Positions 1-12,989 of a stretch of 64,000 bases of DNA are shown one piece after another (positions within the stretch are counted from its first letter, which is position 1; every line of letters begins with the position of its first letter). The stretch spans positions 55,319,501-55,383,500 of the forward strand of contig NC_134108.1 of the NCBI RefSeq assembly GCF_040939455.1, in the 5' to 3' direction. Below the pieces are notes generated by a model. The model saw only the letters and a list, made by a program, of their open reading frames with translations, was not told the DNA's origin and did not search any database. Both the position numbers and the translations under genes were made by a program. The DNA is from Microcebus murinus (taxonomy: Eukaryota > Chordata > Mammalia > Primates > Cheirogaleidae).

Positions 1-2600
1 AGCATTATTTTCTATGCTGCGTGAGCTTTATGCATTATTTTCCTTAATTATTTTGAATGGTTCTTTTTCTACACATCTCAGGTTCCTCACACACATTTGT
101 TGGTTAATACTCAGCTGAATACTTGAAGGGGACCCTTTACAAATGTCTAGAAATCATTCTGTGTGCAGTTTCCTCCTTTCTAGAACTCTTCCTTGTGAAC
201 TGTTGCTGCCTTGGACTCTTCAGACTCTTAGCTCTACTTCCTCAACTCAGGCAGACTGCTGGGCTCTGCCTCAGTTTCCACTCCCTCTACCACTACCTAT
301 AAAATTTCTGTAGGCCAAAATCTGGGAGAATAATAGGATTCATTTAATTCATTTCTCATCTCTCAGATTTTACTGTCATTTTTTATCTGCTTTGTAAGGT
401 CTTGAGTGTCATTATTTCATAATATTTGGTCTTTTGTTTATATTTAAGGTGGAAGATAAAACCCAGTCCCTATTATTTCACCTTGTCCAGAAGTAGAAAT
501 TTAATAAATAGATGTAGATATGGAATTTAATAGGTTTAGATAAATGTATATGCTCACTTAACTGCAAAATAAAGAAGATATAGAATATTTACATCACCTC
601 AGATCATTTCTTTGTTAGTCCTTCCAGTTAATCACCTGAATGAAAAGGAAGCCTACCTACATTATTTTTGGAATTATTATATATGTGATTTTGTTACTAT
701 CAGTATAGACTCATAGATATTTACCTTATACTTTAGGTTATAATCAAATACAATCTTATTTACCTTCTTGTTCAAGTTTTTCCAGCTTTGCCATTGGGAG
801 CTCTTTCATCTTGATCCTAATTCCCAGAGACATACCCCATCATTGCTTTATTTGTTTGTTGTTGCTTTGTTTTATTTTTGTCTCTGTTTTTGCATTTTCT
901 TACTTTCTGGCACTGCAAGATGCTCCAGGTGGTATATTCCTTGACCCATACCCCAAATTAGCCATTTCTCAAGGATATCTGGTTCATTTTATTGTGTAAT
1001 GATATTAAACAAAAGATCTGATCTCTGTGTTTGCTCATTATTATTGGGGTGTCATTGTTTCTAAGTCTCTAGGCTGACAGATTAAGGAAATATATGTGTG
1101 TAAACTAACCCAGGTAAACATACATATCCATAAATACTTTTATATGGAGACTTCTCTCTATATTTTAAACTAAACACAAAATAATACTGATTTCTCCAAT
1201 TGTAATACATTGCCACATAGATTATTTTAGCTGTCTGCTTCTCTGTAACCTCTACTCCAACAACAACCAATCTGACTTCTGCCATCCACATCCACTTACT
1301 TAACTTTCTAATTTCAATGTACATGTACAGTGGTTTCAGAGTTAACTAGTAATTAATTAGCAGCCTAATGGTATGCTACTGAATGGTAAAATTCACAATT
1401 TTGCTAAGTAGTGCTTATGTACAATTCTTTCTGCCTTTATTCCTACAGAATTAACTACAAAGTTACTTAAGTGAGCACATTTTCTCCCAACTACAGTGAG
1501 GTTATATGACACATTTGTAATAGAGTTAGATTTATTTTTTGCCAGTCTGCCTTCTATCTTGGTATCCCTGATATACTAAATGGTTTATTTTTAAATTTGC
1601 ATACATTAAGATTCACTCTTCATGCTGTACATTTCTATAGGTTTTGACAAACGTGTACTATATATATCATGCATCATACAGATTATTTTTACCACTCTAA
1701 AAGATAACTTGTTGTTTCACCTATTACTTCCCTATGCCCAAGCCTCTGGAAGCCACTGCTCTTTTTTACCATCTCTATAGTTTTGCTTTTTCCAGAATGC
1801 CATAAAAATACACATATCATATAATATGTAGCCATTCAGACTAGCTTCTTTCACATGGCAATTTGCTTTGAAGATGCAGCCACATTTTAGCATGACCTGA
1901 TACCTCATAGTATTCTGCTTTATGTATGTATCAAACATCGTTTATACATTCATGCTTTAAAGAACATATCGACTACTTCCAGTTTTTGGTGATTATAAAT
2001 ATTTGTGTCCTTTTTAGTGTGGACATAAGTTTTGAAATCAGGAGGATAAAGACAGAGGGGCATGACTGTTGAATCATATGATAAGACTAATTATCTTAGT
2101 AAGAAACTGCTGAACTGTCTTCCAAAGTAGCTCTACCATTTTGTATTTCCATCAGCAATGACAGAATATCTATTGTTCTTCATCTTTACCAATCATAAAT
2201 TACTTCCAGTGGCTAAAGAGTTTTAAATAAATAGTATAACATAAGTAGATATTCTTTTGTGTCTAGTTTCGTTTGTCACGCTTTTGAGTTTCAACTATTT
2301 TCTTCCACATATCAGTAGCTTTTCTTTTTATCACTTTTTCACATTTCATTGCCTAACTATACAACATCTTATTTATTCATTTTCTTCTTAGCTAATGTGT
2401 GAGAATTCTTTCTAGTTTTGAACTATTCTGAATAAACCTCCTACAAATTATCATTTTAGAAGTATTTGTTTGAATGCATGTTTTTATAAACATTTTTGTC
2501 ATTCCTAACAATTTCTGAGTGTCAGTTGCTCCAATATCTCCCTAACATTTGGTTTTGTGAGAACTTTTTTTTTAATTGTAGTCCTTGTAATTGTGATGTA
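1..2600 (-). mobile_element. Old L1 (L1ME-type) fragments, 3' part
   Basis: Stretches such as TTGACAAACGTGTACTA, CTCTGGAAGCCACTGCTC and TTTTCCAGAATGCCATAAA (1630-1800), and AAACTGCTGAACTGTCTTCC with its followers (2105-2160), match the antisense of old L1 ORF2/3' sequence. The segment ending CCAGAAGTAGAAA at about 500 also looks L1-derived. It is heavily mutated. Subfamily and exact borders are uncertain. Confidence 0.6.
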
Positions 2601-2920
2601 TTAACTCTTAATTGCAGGAGGATGTTATGTAATTATAAATTGTTCAGTTAATTAATTAATAATAAATTTATTCCACAGAATATATCATCACTAATTTGAG
2701 GATGTTTCTTCGGTATCATTTTACACACAAAAAATACTAGAGCTAAAAGGATATTTCATTAACTCAAGTACTCAGAATACTAACTCAGTATTATAATATG
2801 ATCAAGATTGCAGTTTTAAACTTGAGATATGAATCTTCCATGAACTCATTTCAGTTTAAAACTTCCTTCTGATTACTAAGCAGTGGCTCATTTTCAGGAA
2901 GTCACTAATATTTTCATATA

Positions 2921-3472
2921 CAGTAGTCCCTCCTTATTCACAGGAAATATAATCCAAAACTCCAGGATGCCTGAATCCTTGGGTAGTACTGAGTCCTATA
3001 TACACTATGTTTTTTTTTAATATATACATACCTATATTAAAGTTTGATTTATAAATTAGGCATAGTAAGAGATTAATAACAACAATTAATAATAAAATAG
3101 AACAATTATAACAATATGCCAACATCACTACTCTTGTAGTCTGAGGTAATTATTAAGTAAAATAAGAGTTACTTAAACACGAGCACTGCAATCCCAAGGC
3201 AATCCACCTGGTAACAGATGGCTACTAAGTGACTAACAGGCACTGGTGGGCAGCAGATACAGCTTGCATATGCTGTATAAAGGGATGATTGATGGCCCAG
3301 CCAGGATGAAGCCAGACTGTGTGAGTTTTTATCATATTACTCAGAAAGCCACAATTTAAAACTTATGAATTGTTTATTTCTGGCATTTTTCATTTAATAA
3401 TTTTAGATCACGTTCACTAAGGATAACTGAAACCATGGAAAGCAAAACTGCAGATATTGTGGAACTCCGTAA
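2921..3472 (-). mobile_element. Tigger-family (TcMar) DNA transposon remnant
   Basis: The left end reads CAGTAGTCCCTCCTTATTCAC, the typical Tigger terminal repeat. The right part contains GTTCACTAAGGATAACTGAAACCATGGAAAGCAAAACTGC, which mirrors the left end as a degraded inverted terminal repeat. Internal motifs such as TAACAGATGGCTACTAAGTG and ATGCTGTATAAAGGGATGA fit the Tigger1 group. The transposase region is missing, so this is a short internally deleted copy. Confidence 0.7.
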
Positions 3473-3639
3473 CTCAGTAAATTGGCCACAAATCAACTGT
3501 AGACCTACTTCGGGATCCGATTCTGTTCAGTTTATCTATTTGTTTATACTCATGCCGATACCACATGCTCTTGATTGCTATAGTTTTACATTATGTCTTA
3601 TGACTAATGTGCACCTTCCAATTCTGAGATAAAATTGTT

Positions 3640-4720
3640 TCTATATTATCCTTGTTCTATAAAAATTATAGTGATATGCACTCTTTCAATCATCATAATG
3701 TTAATTTGTATTCTCTTTCTGTATTTTATGATCAGTTTTGCTAATTAATATTTTTAATTTTTTCATAGAACTATTGGCTTTTTAATTTTTTACTAATGAT
3801 TATCTGTATCATATGTCATTGATGCCAATGTTATCTTCATTATTTTTAATTTATTTTATAAATTATCTGTTCTTTCTTAAAGCCTCTTGTGATAATTGAT
3901 TTGAATTGTTTCTTTTCTAATATGAGCAATTAAATTAGTATAAAATATGTCCTAATTTATTTCGTAGCTTCTTCTTTGACTATGTATTATTTATAAGTGT
4001 ATTACTTAATGTTTAACTATTTTCAGGTCTTCCAGCTATTTTATCATTATTGATTTCTAATTGGTTCTCTTGATTTCTAATTTAATATCCTGTATTCAGA
4101 GATTATAGATCTTTTAATTGTATTGGATAATTTTTTATTAAAACTCAGTAAATATTCTAATTCAGTAAATGTCCTATAAGTGCATTGAAAATAATGTGAA
4201 TCTGCAACTATTGCATGTAGTGTCCTCTAATAGTCAGTTAGGTCAAATGGATTAGTGATGTTTTTAAAAAAATTTTATGCCCTTCTGACTAGACTATTTA
4301 TTACATCAATAACTAGGAGAGGTCATAAAAATAAAGATTTTAATTATGATTATCTATCATTATTTTAACTATGATTGTGAATTTGGATTTGTCTAGTCCT
4401 CTCCTTAGTTCCAATAGATTTTTGCTGTGTTATTGATTGTATATACATTATTATTATTGTATATTCTTAATGAATTAACCGTTTTATTATTATGAAACAC
4501 CCCTCTTTCTCTCTAGTAGTATTCTCTGTTTTAAATTCTACTGTCTCTGATAATAGCATAGACTTATCAGTTTGTATACCTATATACATACCTTATAGTG
4601 TATATACACTGTGTACATTGTATATACAAACTATAAACCTTATTTTTATCTTTTATTTTCAACCTGCCTTTATATTAATGATGGGTCATATTTAAAAAGT
4701 ATATATTTGAAATTTTTTCT
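3640..4720 (-). mobile_element. Old L1 ORF2 fragment
   Basis: Antisense of the L1 ORF2 region upstream of the 3' fragments at 1-2600. Recognisable stretches run from 3975 (CTTCTTTGACTATGTATTATTTATAAG) through 4235 (CAGTTAGGTCAAATGG) to 4395 (GATTTGTCTAGTC). With the Tigger copy between them, 1-4720 looks like one old L1 split by an insertion. It is highly diverged. Confidence 0.55.
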
Positions 4721-7700
4721 ATAATTTGATAATCTCTGTCTCTTAAATGGAAGAATTGAAAGAATGGTTTATATTGATATTGTTATACCCATCCCTTGAA
4801 AATTCCTGAGTTTTAATGTCCATGTGCAGTTTCAATTTACAGTTGTATTACAAGATCCTACCAAATTACTAAGTAAAAGAAGTATATTTCCATCCAAATA
4901 AAATCAAGTTCACCTTCCAGGATAAGAATAAAAAAGATGTTTTCACCCATCAATTACTTTCTTTGCACTGATATTCAGCAATATTTTTTTCCACATAGTA
5001 ATCCTCTTTCTTATTAATGTCCCATCATAACTGATCCCTTGGCACCTTTTCATATATACAATATGGCTTACAAAAACATCTTTATCTAATAATAGTATCT
5101 ATTCTTCTGTCCCATGAATTTTCTATATTAAAGCACAAAGGCATAACACATTTTTCATTATATATATATTAAAATATGCTAATAGTTAATTCTTAATATG
5201 CACGTGAATTATTTAAGCCAACTATAAAGCAAAATATTTTGTGGCATGAGAACAAGAAGACAAATATGCTAGTGTGTTAATTATAATAATTAATATAAGA
5301 ATTTTATTACTAGCTCATTTTGTTTTATTTTCTGACAATTTTGTCATTGATCAGGTTGTTAATTTTATTAGTGTTTTAGTAACAGTGCAATTTGAATATG
5401 TTTATATCAATTAAATTTTTTCTGTAAGCAATGCAAGTATAAATAATGCCTCTTAAATTATGGTCTGTCCTCTGCATGTAGAGCAAAATTAATTGTACTC
5501 CATATTTTTTAGGAGATTATTTTGGCTTTTGTTATAAAAAGAAGATATAGAATTTGGTTTACCTGCTGTGTTGCTCTGTCATATCTGAAAGTTAACAAAG
5601 AATCTTTGATGGTTTCATTATACTCTACAAAAAATTATTTTGTAATGGCCAATGCAATACTACTAAGAACTAAAAAATTGCCAATTCTATAAAGTCCAAT
5701 TTTCAAATATTCACCAATATAAATATCATTTTAACTTTACCTTCTGGCTTCCTGAGCAAAATTATTAACACTTGGAGTTTCCCTTTTACCAGCATATAGA
5801 TTTTCATTATATATTTTACCTGTTAATTTTATTTACATTGTAATATTTTATGACTATAATTATCACTATGGTTATTTTTTATTAGATTACTTTTGGATAA
5901 TTTACTCATTTTTGTAAAAGGAATTAAAATACAACACAATAGTCACAATAAATTTTATGCATTTAAAACAGTTCAAAGTTACATTAAATCACATGAGTCA
6001 AGACAGATTGTAAATTGTTTATGAATACAGCCCTACAAGAAATATACAAACTTTTAAAATTTTTTGTTGTGAAATACATTAAAAACTTTATGAGAAAATA
6101 ATAATAATCTTATAACATATTTAATAATGAATATAAAACAATTTATTGCATTTTTTATGAAGCAGCCAAGCCAATGAAGCAGTTAATAGACTCCTGGAAA
6201 ACATCAAGTGAATTTCAGTAAATATTTACATAAGATTCATTTCAAAATAGTGGCTCTCAAATTTATCATTGATAAACACCTGAGAGTACCACTGTATACA
6301 AAGTTCCCCCATGAGTATTTTATATTAGCTGCTATAGAAGATAGTTTATGTACATATTTTTCTAATCTAACTGTAACTCTTCTTCTCCCCCACCCTCATT
6401 ATATTACAGATTTAGGTAATCATGTTTTTGAAAGTTACTCTGAAAGTTAGGGTTAAAGGATTTTTTATTGGTCTGATTTTATTAATAGTATTTTTGTGTG
6501 TGTGTGCATGATAATGTACCTTCAATTTTTCTCTTCAAATCAAGAAGAAAAGGCTGGAAAATAAAGACATAATCACCTATTCACTACCCATTAAAAGATC
6601 AGAGGGCATGGTACTGGGTAAGTAACATACAATCACTTTTAATTCACCTAACTTTATAAATTACAGATGAACTTAAAACTTACTCAAATTCATACAATAT
6701 GTTGCATTCAAACTCATGATTATTAGAATCTGAAGCCCATTCTCCTATTCCATTTCATTGCGTCTCAAAGGATAGCAATGGCATTTTAGTCTGTATACTG
6801 TCAAAGTGCAATTCTTAGACTACCTATATTGTAATAATTTGGAGTAGTAGTTTTAAAAAATATGATATTTCAATTGACTTAAATGATACTTCTTGCTGAG
6901 CCCAAGTATTAAAATTATTCCCAACCACAGCCATATTTAATTGCTAAAATGTTGGAGCTCAAGCTCAAACCCTTTTTCAATTTTTTCTTTAACCAATTAT
7001 CAGAGGATTTTTCTTATGCTCACCAAACAAAATTTTTTAGCTTCATAGGTGATAAATTTCAGTTATTGTATTCTTTAGAAATGTACAATTCATAATGATT
7101 CATGTAGTTATCATGCAAGCTGTGGGGTTTATGTATGTTTGTTTATATGTGGTTCATGATTTATCCATACATGTTTACAGATAAATGAATCACTACCCAC
7201 ATCCAGTTACAATTCACTGGATTTATATTCTATTTTCCCCATTTACTCAGAAATAATGAATTTTGGAAATCCATTGGAATAGATTTCTACAGATAGAAAG
7301 TTATTTTTATTAGGTATAAAACTTCATTTTTTCTTATTGATAATTTCCTACAGATTCTCTTACTTTAGAGATGCATGATAATATTCCTTACCAATTAATA
7401 ACTAAGCAGTACAATTTTAATTTTATCTAAACAAAGATGCACAGTTCATGGAGAATTTTGACTATCATGATAGAAGTCAAAGTATCGGTTACATTATTGC
7501 ATCTGATCTGGCATGTATAAATGGGAAAGACACATATTATGAGGGTTAAGAGAGGTTTCCCACAGATGAGATTTGATTTGCTGCCCATACCTCTTTTAAA
7601 TTATTTGTTAACTCATTTAAGACTATTCAACAGGTCAAGTGAACTAAAAATGATGACTGCTTTCTAATTTGATCTGTCAATTAAGTCAAAAATATTGAGA

Positions 7701-8555
7701 AATTATATACAAGTAAGTATGACAAAAGCCACTGAAAAAGGCTAAGAATTTGTGAATAAATAAAGACAACTTGTGAACAGGGAAACCAACAAGAAAGAGG
7801 AGAAGTTTAATGTTTCTCCTTAAAGGAAAAAGAAAGTATGAGAAGGAGTCTAGTCAACCTGAAATATAGAAAAAGAAAATTCTTTGCCCGTTATGATCCC
7901 TGTGCCTCTAGCACTCTCCCAGGACATGATGTGCTGGTCCACTAGTGGGTGAGTTTACTCCCTTTTCAGATGGACTCACATAGTTGAGATCCCTGATACA
8001 GTTTCAGGAAAAAGAGAACTTGATGCTTCAAGCTGTTAAAGCCATAAAACTCACTAACCATAACTTGAGGTTTGTATCACCAGCAAGTTTTGTGTCATTT
8101 CAGAAAATAATAATTGGCTTCCATGTAGGTTTTTCAAAGGGTAGAGAATACCTGACAAACCAACATACATCTATAGTACATTTCAGTTACATTTATAATG
8201 TTTCATTTGGGTAAAACATAAATGTATTGTGATTGATTAATCTGGATAATGCAAATTGGTACAATCTGAGTTCACATCTACAAATGGCATGGTTGCTGGA
8301 GGTAGGATGCTGGAATTGAGAACCAGATACAGAGCCTCACTAGGCAACATTTAACAAAAGAGGTTCACTAAAGCTGAGATTGGGAGAAGCAATGAGAGAG
8401 ATCCGTTAGACTTAGGTTTATTAAGTCTAATGAAAGTAGGCAGTTTGATGATCAAAGGCAGGTAAACCAGATGCAAATGCAAAACCTAAAGTGAAAGTAC
8501 TAATAATTATTTACTACAATCAGTCAAGAACAGACAAGTTGGGGGGAAAAACATT
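4721..8555. other. Unassigned AT-rich intergenic DNA
   Basis: I see no gene and no nameable repeat. Short open runs (6208-6450 and 7984-8214 plus) are low-complexity translations without family likeness. Confidence 0.5.
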
Positions 8556-8561
8556 TTCTTA

Positions 8562-8792
8562 TTCTATAATAGAGTTTCATTGTCTAATAAAGTAGTCACT
8601 AGCCACATGTCACTATTCACACTTAAATTTAAAACAATTAAAATTAAATAAAATGAAGTTTTCTTTTCTTCAATCACACCAGCCATATTTCAGTGCTTAA
8701 TAGTCACATGTGGCTGGTGGCTAATTTATTGCACAGTGCAATAAATTATAACATTTGCATCACCACAGAGAATTCTATTGGACAGCTGTTAC
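8562..8792 (-). mobile_element. MER5A-type (hAT-Charlie) non-autonomous DNA transposon
   Basis: The right end reads AATTCTATTGGACAGCTGTT and the interior has paired GCCACATG / CACATGTGGCTGGTGGCTA motifs around an A/T-rich core, the layout of MER5A read in reverse. Within it, 8722-8748 forms a 13-bp perfect inverted repeat around one base. Confidence 0.8.
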
Positions 8793-11700
8793 CCTCAAAC
8801 ATTTCCGAATAATATAACAACTTACATTTACCTGAATGCATCACCTTGATTCAAAGGTACAGTTTCCAAAAGGGTAATTCTACTGACCCAATGCCTCTTG
8901 ATACAGTTAAAATAAAATTTCTAGACTTTCAAATCTTGTGACTTGATCTTGGACTATGATGAAAACATGAAGGTGTTATGGAAACAGATAACCATTGTTC
9001 CTTACTGCGATCTCTTTCAAAAGTTCCAACCCACATAAGAGTATATTTCTCTAGTTATTCATGGATACATGAATTCATTCACTCTTTCAAAAAACATTGA
9101 GTGTAATAAACATTTACTGGTGATTATCATAGGAGATAAAAACATAAAGATAACTGAGATACAGATTGTTTCTACAAGAACCTCATAGCACAAAAGTGTA
9201 GATATGTATGCAATAAAATCATTTCAATATACTACATTTTTGTGTTATAATGGAAATAATTCTGGCTGATTTTAATAGGGCGATTCCATCAGCAGGTTTG
9301 AGAGATATGTAAGGGAAGATGAGACCAGAGATAAGAAAATAAGTTAACGTACTATGTTGGAACTAAGACAATGGTAGAGGTAATAGAGAGAAGATAGTTC
9401 AAAAATCCTCAAGGGGAATGATTAATACAATTTAATGGTAATTCAGTCTAAGGGTGATAGAAAATAAGCTGTAAAATATAATAATCACAAATTATCCGCA
9501 TCCACATGTTCTCTCATCCTATTGCAAGACACAGTTATAATTTTTTCATACCTATTTCCATTGATTTAATTTTATGTTTTGTTATTTGTTTGTTCTTTGG
9601 TTTTGGTTTGTTTTATTTTCCTTGCAGGGATTAAATAGCAGCCATCTACATCTTTTTTCTTTTCTTTTTTTTTTTTTTTTCATTTTTCTCTTTTCCTTGT
9701 TAGACTTCAATCTAAAGTCCCCAGACTTCTGAGGTCCCTCTAAACCCTTTCTTACTCTGATGCTAAAGTAATTGTTTTCCCTGAAATATAAATGCAGTAA
9801 AATTACTCCCACTTAGTATTTCAGTGACTGTTCATTCCTTAATGGAATGAATTGCAACTCCTCAGAATGGCATTCCTTTAAGACCTTTCCTTCCTCTCCC
9901 CATATATATTCGCAACCTGAATATAACTTTTGGAGCATATTTAAGCTTTCACAGTTTTCTGAATGAGGCATGCTCTTGGTCCTCTTTTTTGTCTTTTAGA
10001 CTTATCCTTCTAATGGCAATGCCCCAACCCCCACACCTTGCCTCCTCATTTATGTTGGTCCCACCGGGCAGCTTAGGTACCACCTCCTGAGGGGGCTTTC
10101 CCCATTCCTGCATCCAGGCCCCCTCTCATGTAGATGCCTTCTCTACAAGGTTGTAATCTCCTGGGCATGCCTATAAAAGCATGTTTTATAAGGATTATTA
10201 TCCCCTTACTATATTTGTGTTGTGTTCTTTAGCATCTAGAGTAGAGTGCCTAGTGGCAACTTTAAACCAGGATATGGAATATAAAAGGAGGAGATTTTGG
10301 GGAAATCTCTACTCAATGAACAGTTACATAGAGTTATCTGGCAAGCAGGGACATATTCTGGGATTGATATATAAAGGTGAGAGTCACCAAAATCTAGCTA
10401 GTAATGACTGTATGGAGAAAGAGAATTTTAAGAAAGAAAAGAAGAAAGGTAATGTCCGTAAATGATTTCTTGATTTCCCTTTATTCTAACATTTAAAATT
10501 AAAAACTGAATAAAAGATTCACTTATATTGGTAACCCATGCTTTCTTCCATGTTTCTGTGCAATCATGTTACTATCGTAGCAATGCTAATAAAATTTTCA
10601 TGTTCTATTTTCAAATACTAATTTTTTTTTAATTTCTTGAATTTTCACCTGGAATCTCCTAACACTTCAGTATCAACAGATCACAGTGTAGCCTTTTCTG
10701 CCACCCTCCACTCTTTCTTTGTCTATTGAGATTTAAGGATTGTGGCTTTTCTCCTGAGATGCCATTGTTCATTTTTCTTCAACAAACGTTCATTGAAAGT
10801 CTAAGCCTTGAATTAGTTCCACAGACCAAAAAAAAAAAAAAAAAAAAAAAAAATATATTATGTGGTGGAGAATGGAATATTCTATCCCAATTGCCTACTG
10901 AATAACAGAGAAAATTTTTTTCTCTACAGGTAGACATGAGACATTTTTCATTTAACTGGGCAGATGAGCAAAGTAAGTCTTTTCGCATGAAAGATCCATT
11001 CATTTTAAACATTTTGTTTAAGGTGACAGATTCATGAATTCCTTTAAGGGATTTTTGGTGTTCTTTCTGAAAACACAACTGTCAAAATTGTGTTTGAAAA
11101 AGTCCATGTTGATCACATTACTCCTCTAATCAAAATCTTAGTGCTCTGACCACCCTTAGGACTACTCAATTCTTTACATAAGTATTAAGACTGCTAACAA
11201 TCTGGTTTATGGTTAAATGCCAATTTTCATTTCATGTCTTTTTTTTTTTGGCTCATTGTGCTTTGGCTACATAAACCTTGTAAATTTCCTGCCTCTGTGT
11301 TCTCACATATGCTATTCCCTGAGTGGTACTAGAACTATCTCCCTCCCTCTCTCTTGTCCAATCTCAATATTCATGATTTAAGTTAAGCCTAAAATTTTAT
11401 TTACTCAGAGAAATCCTTTACTCATGAATGTAAGTCACATCCCTTACATTGTTGTGCTCTGTACTTACTATATTAATTGCTTTTATACGTAAAAACATAT
11501 TGATCTATGTGATTAGTTGTACAATATTGTGCTACCAACTATACTGTAAACTCTATCAGAAAAATCCCATATGCTTGCTAACCATTAAATCCTTAGTCAT
11601 TGGCATAATATCTAGCTCACAAGAGATGTTCAGAAAATATTCATGGAGAATTAATATGCTTCAAATTATTTTCTTTAGAAGAAATTCAATCATAACTCAT

Positions 11701-12980
11701 AATATATAGACTCTCAACTCTCCTTGACAGATACTGCTGATACATGTGACAAACAGAATTTACTTCTGTAGAGACTGAATAATAAATTAACAAAGTCAGA
11801 CCCTGTTAATGGAGAGGCAAATCCTTACAACATATCATTATACACTCAAAACTATCATAAATGTATCATGTACATCAATTCTGTGTTTGTTGCTTCTGCG
11901 ATCAAAAGAATATTTTCATGCTTCCCCTACTGATGTTTACTAACCTCAAAACTAATTTGCTTAATTTTTTTCAGGCTAGAAAATATAATAAAATTACATC
12001 CAAAAGAAAAAATTATACAGCAGTAATTACTGAATACATACTATATGATAGACACTATATTAAGTTCTAAAAGACTTCTAAGGGAGATCTCGTGTACATA
12101 CCTGTGAGTTAAACCATGAAAAATGAACAGTACTCATATTCAGTGAGATAAGAGGATAAGAATCTTATAACCATAGCAAGTATAGCAAATTAGAAAATTC
12201 ATGGCAAATTTATTAGTCAGTTATTTGGTATATTTGAAATAGAGGGTATATGAATGCAATAGAGTAAAATAGTACTAAAAGACAGGTTAGGATCAGTTCA
12301 TGTAAGGTTAAAAATGTCTTTAAATGGCATTTCAAAAACCTATTATTTATATTGTAACAAAAAATCAAAAAGTATTATATCAAATACTCTGTAGAAAAAA
12401 AAGAATTGTCATATTCTATTTTGTAAACAACTCCATTGGGAGTGTGGGGAATGGTCTGAAAAACAAAACATTGTCAACATGAAAGCTAGATAGAAAGTGT
12501 TTGTATTAGAATAAGCAAAAGGTAAGGAATATCTTGCCTTCATATAGGCATGAATAGTACACAAAATATTTGAGGGAATTTGCTTGTTACCTTCTCTGGC
12601 TCCTTTACAAAATCTCTTCCTGGGGACAGACTACAGTTCATGTATATCTTTGTAATTTGAGGGTCAGCACAGTTTCTGAAACATAGGTAGGCTCCATAAA
12701 CATTTGTTTAATGAATGAATAAACACAAAGAATAATTTAGGGATATCTACAACATACTATGGGAGCCCATAGAAGGAAATAAATAAATCTTCCTGGGAAC
12801 AAGGTCTCAAAATAAGTAATATTTAATATGAGTGTTAAAGGATGGCTATGAAATCAATACTTAGAGAAAAAAAATGGAGACTATCATAAATAAATGTGAA
12901 AAGAGATGTAAAGGAATGGTGAATAACAAATTGATACTGGAGATGTAGGCAGGTGCTGAAGAGAAAGAGCAAAAAATTAA
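8793..12980. other. Intergenic DNA with L2-like pieces
   Basis: Contains a 26-base A run at 10828-10853, a T-rich run near 9655-9690, an L2-like stretch at about 11130-11690 and an L2 3' end-like segment at about 12645-12725 (TCCATAAACATTTGTTTAATGAATGAAT). Pyrimidine- and GC-richer sequence at 9830-10180 may be another old L2 piece. No gene was seen. Confidence 0.45.
11130..11690 (+). mobile_element. L2 LINE fragment (3' region)
   Basis: The order of motifs fits the L2 3' region: a GATCACATTACTCCTCT start, a pyrimidine-rich middle, TCAGAGAAATCCTTTACTC, then TGTAAACTCTATCAGAAA and a CTAGCTCACAAGAGATGTTC end. It is diverged; the borders are approximate. Confidence 0.55.
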
Positions 12981-12989
12981 GTGGAAATA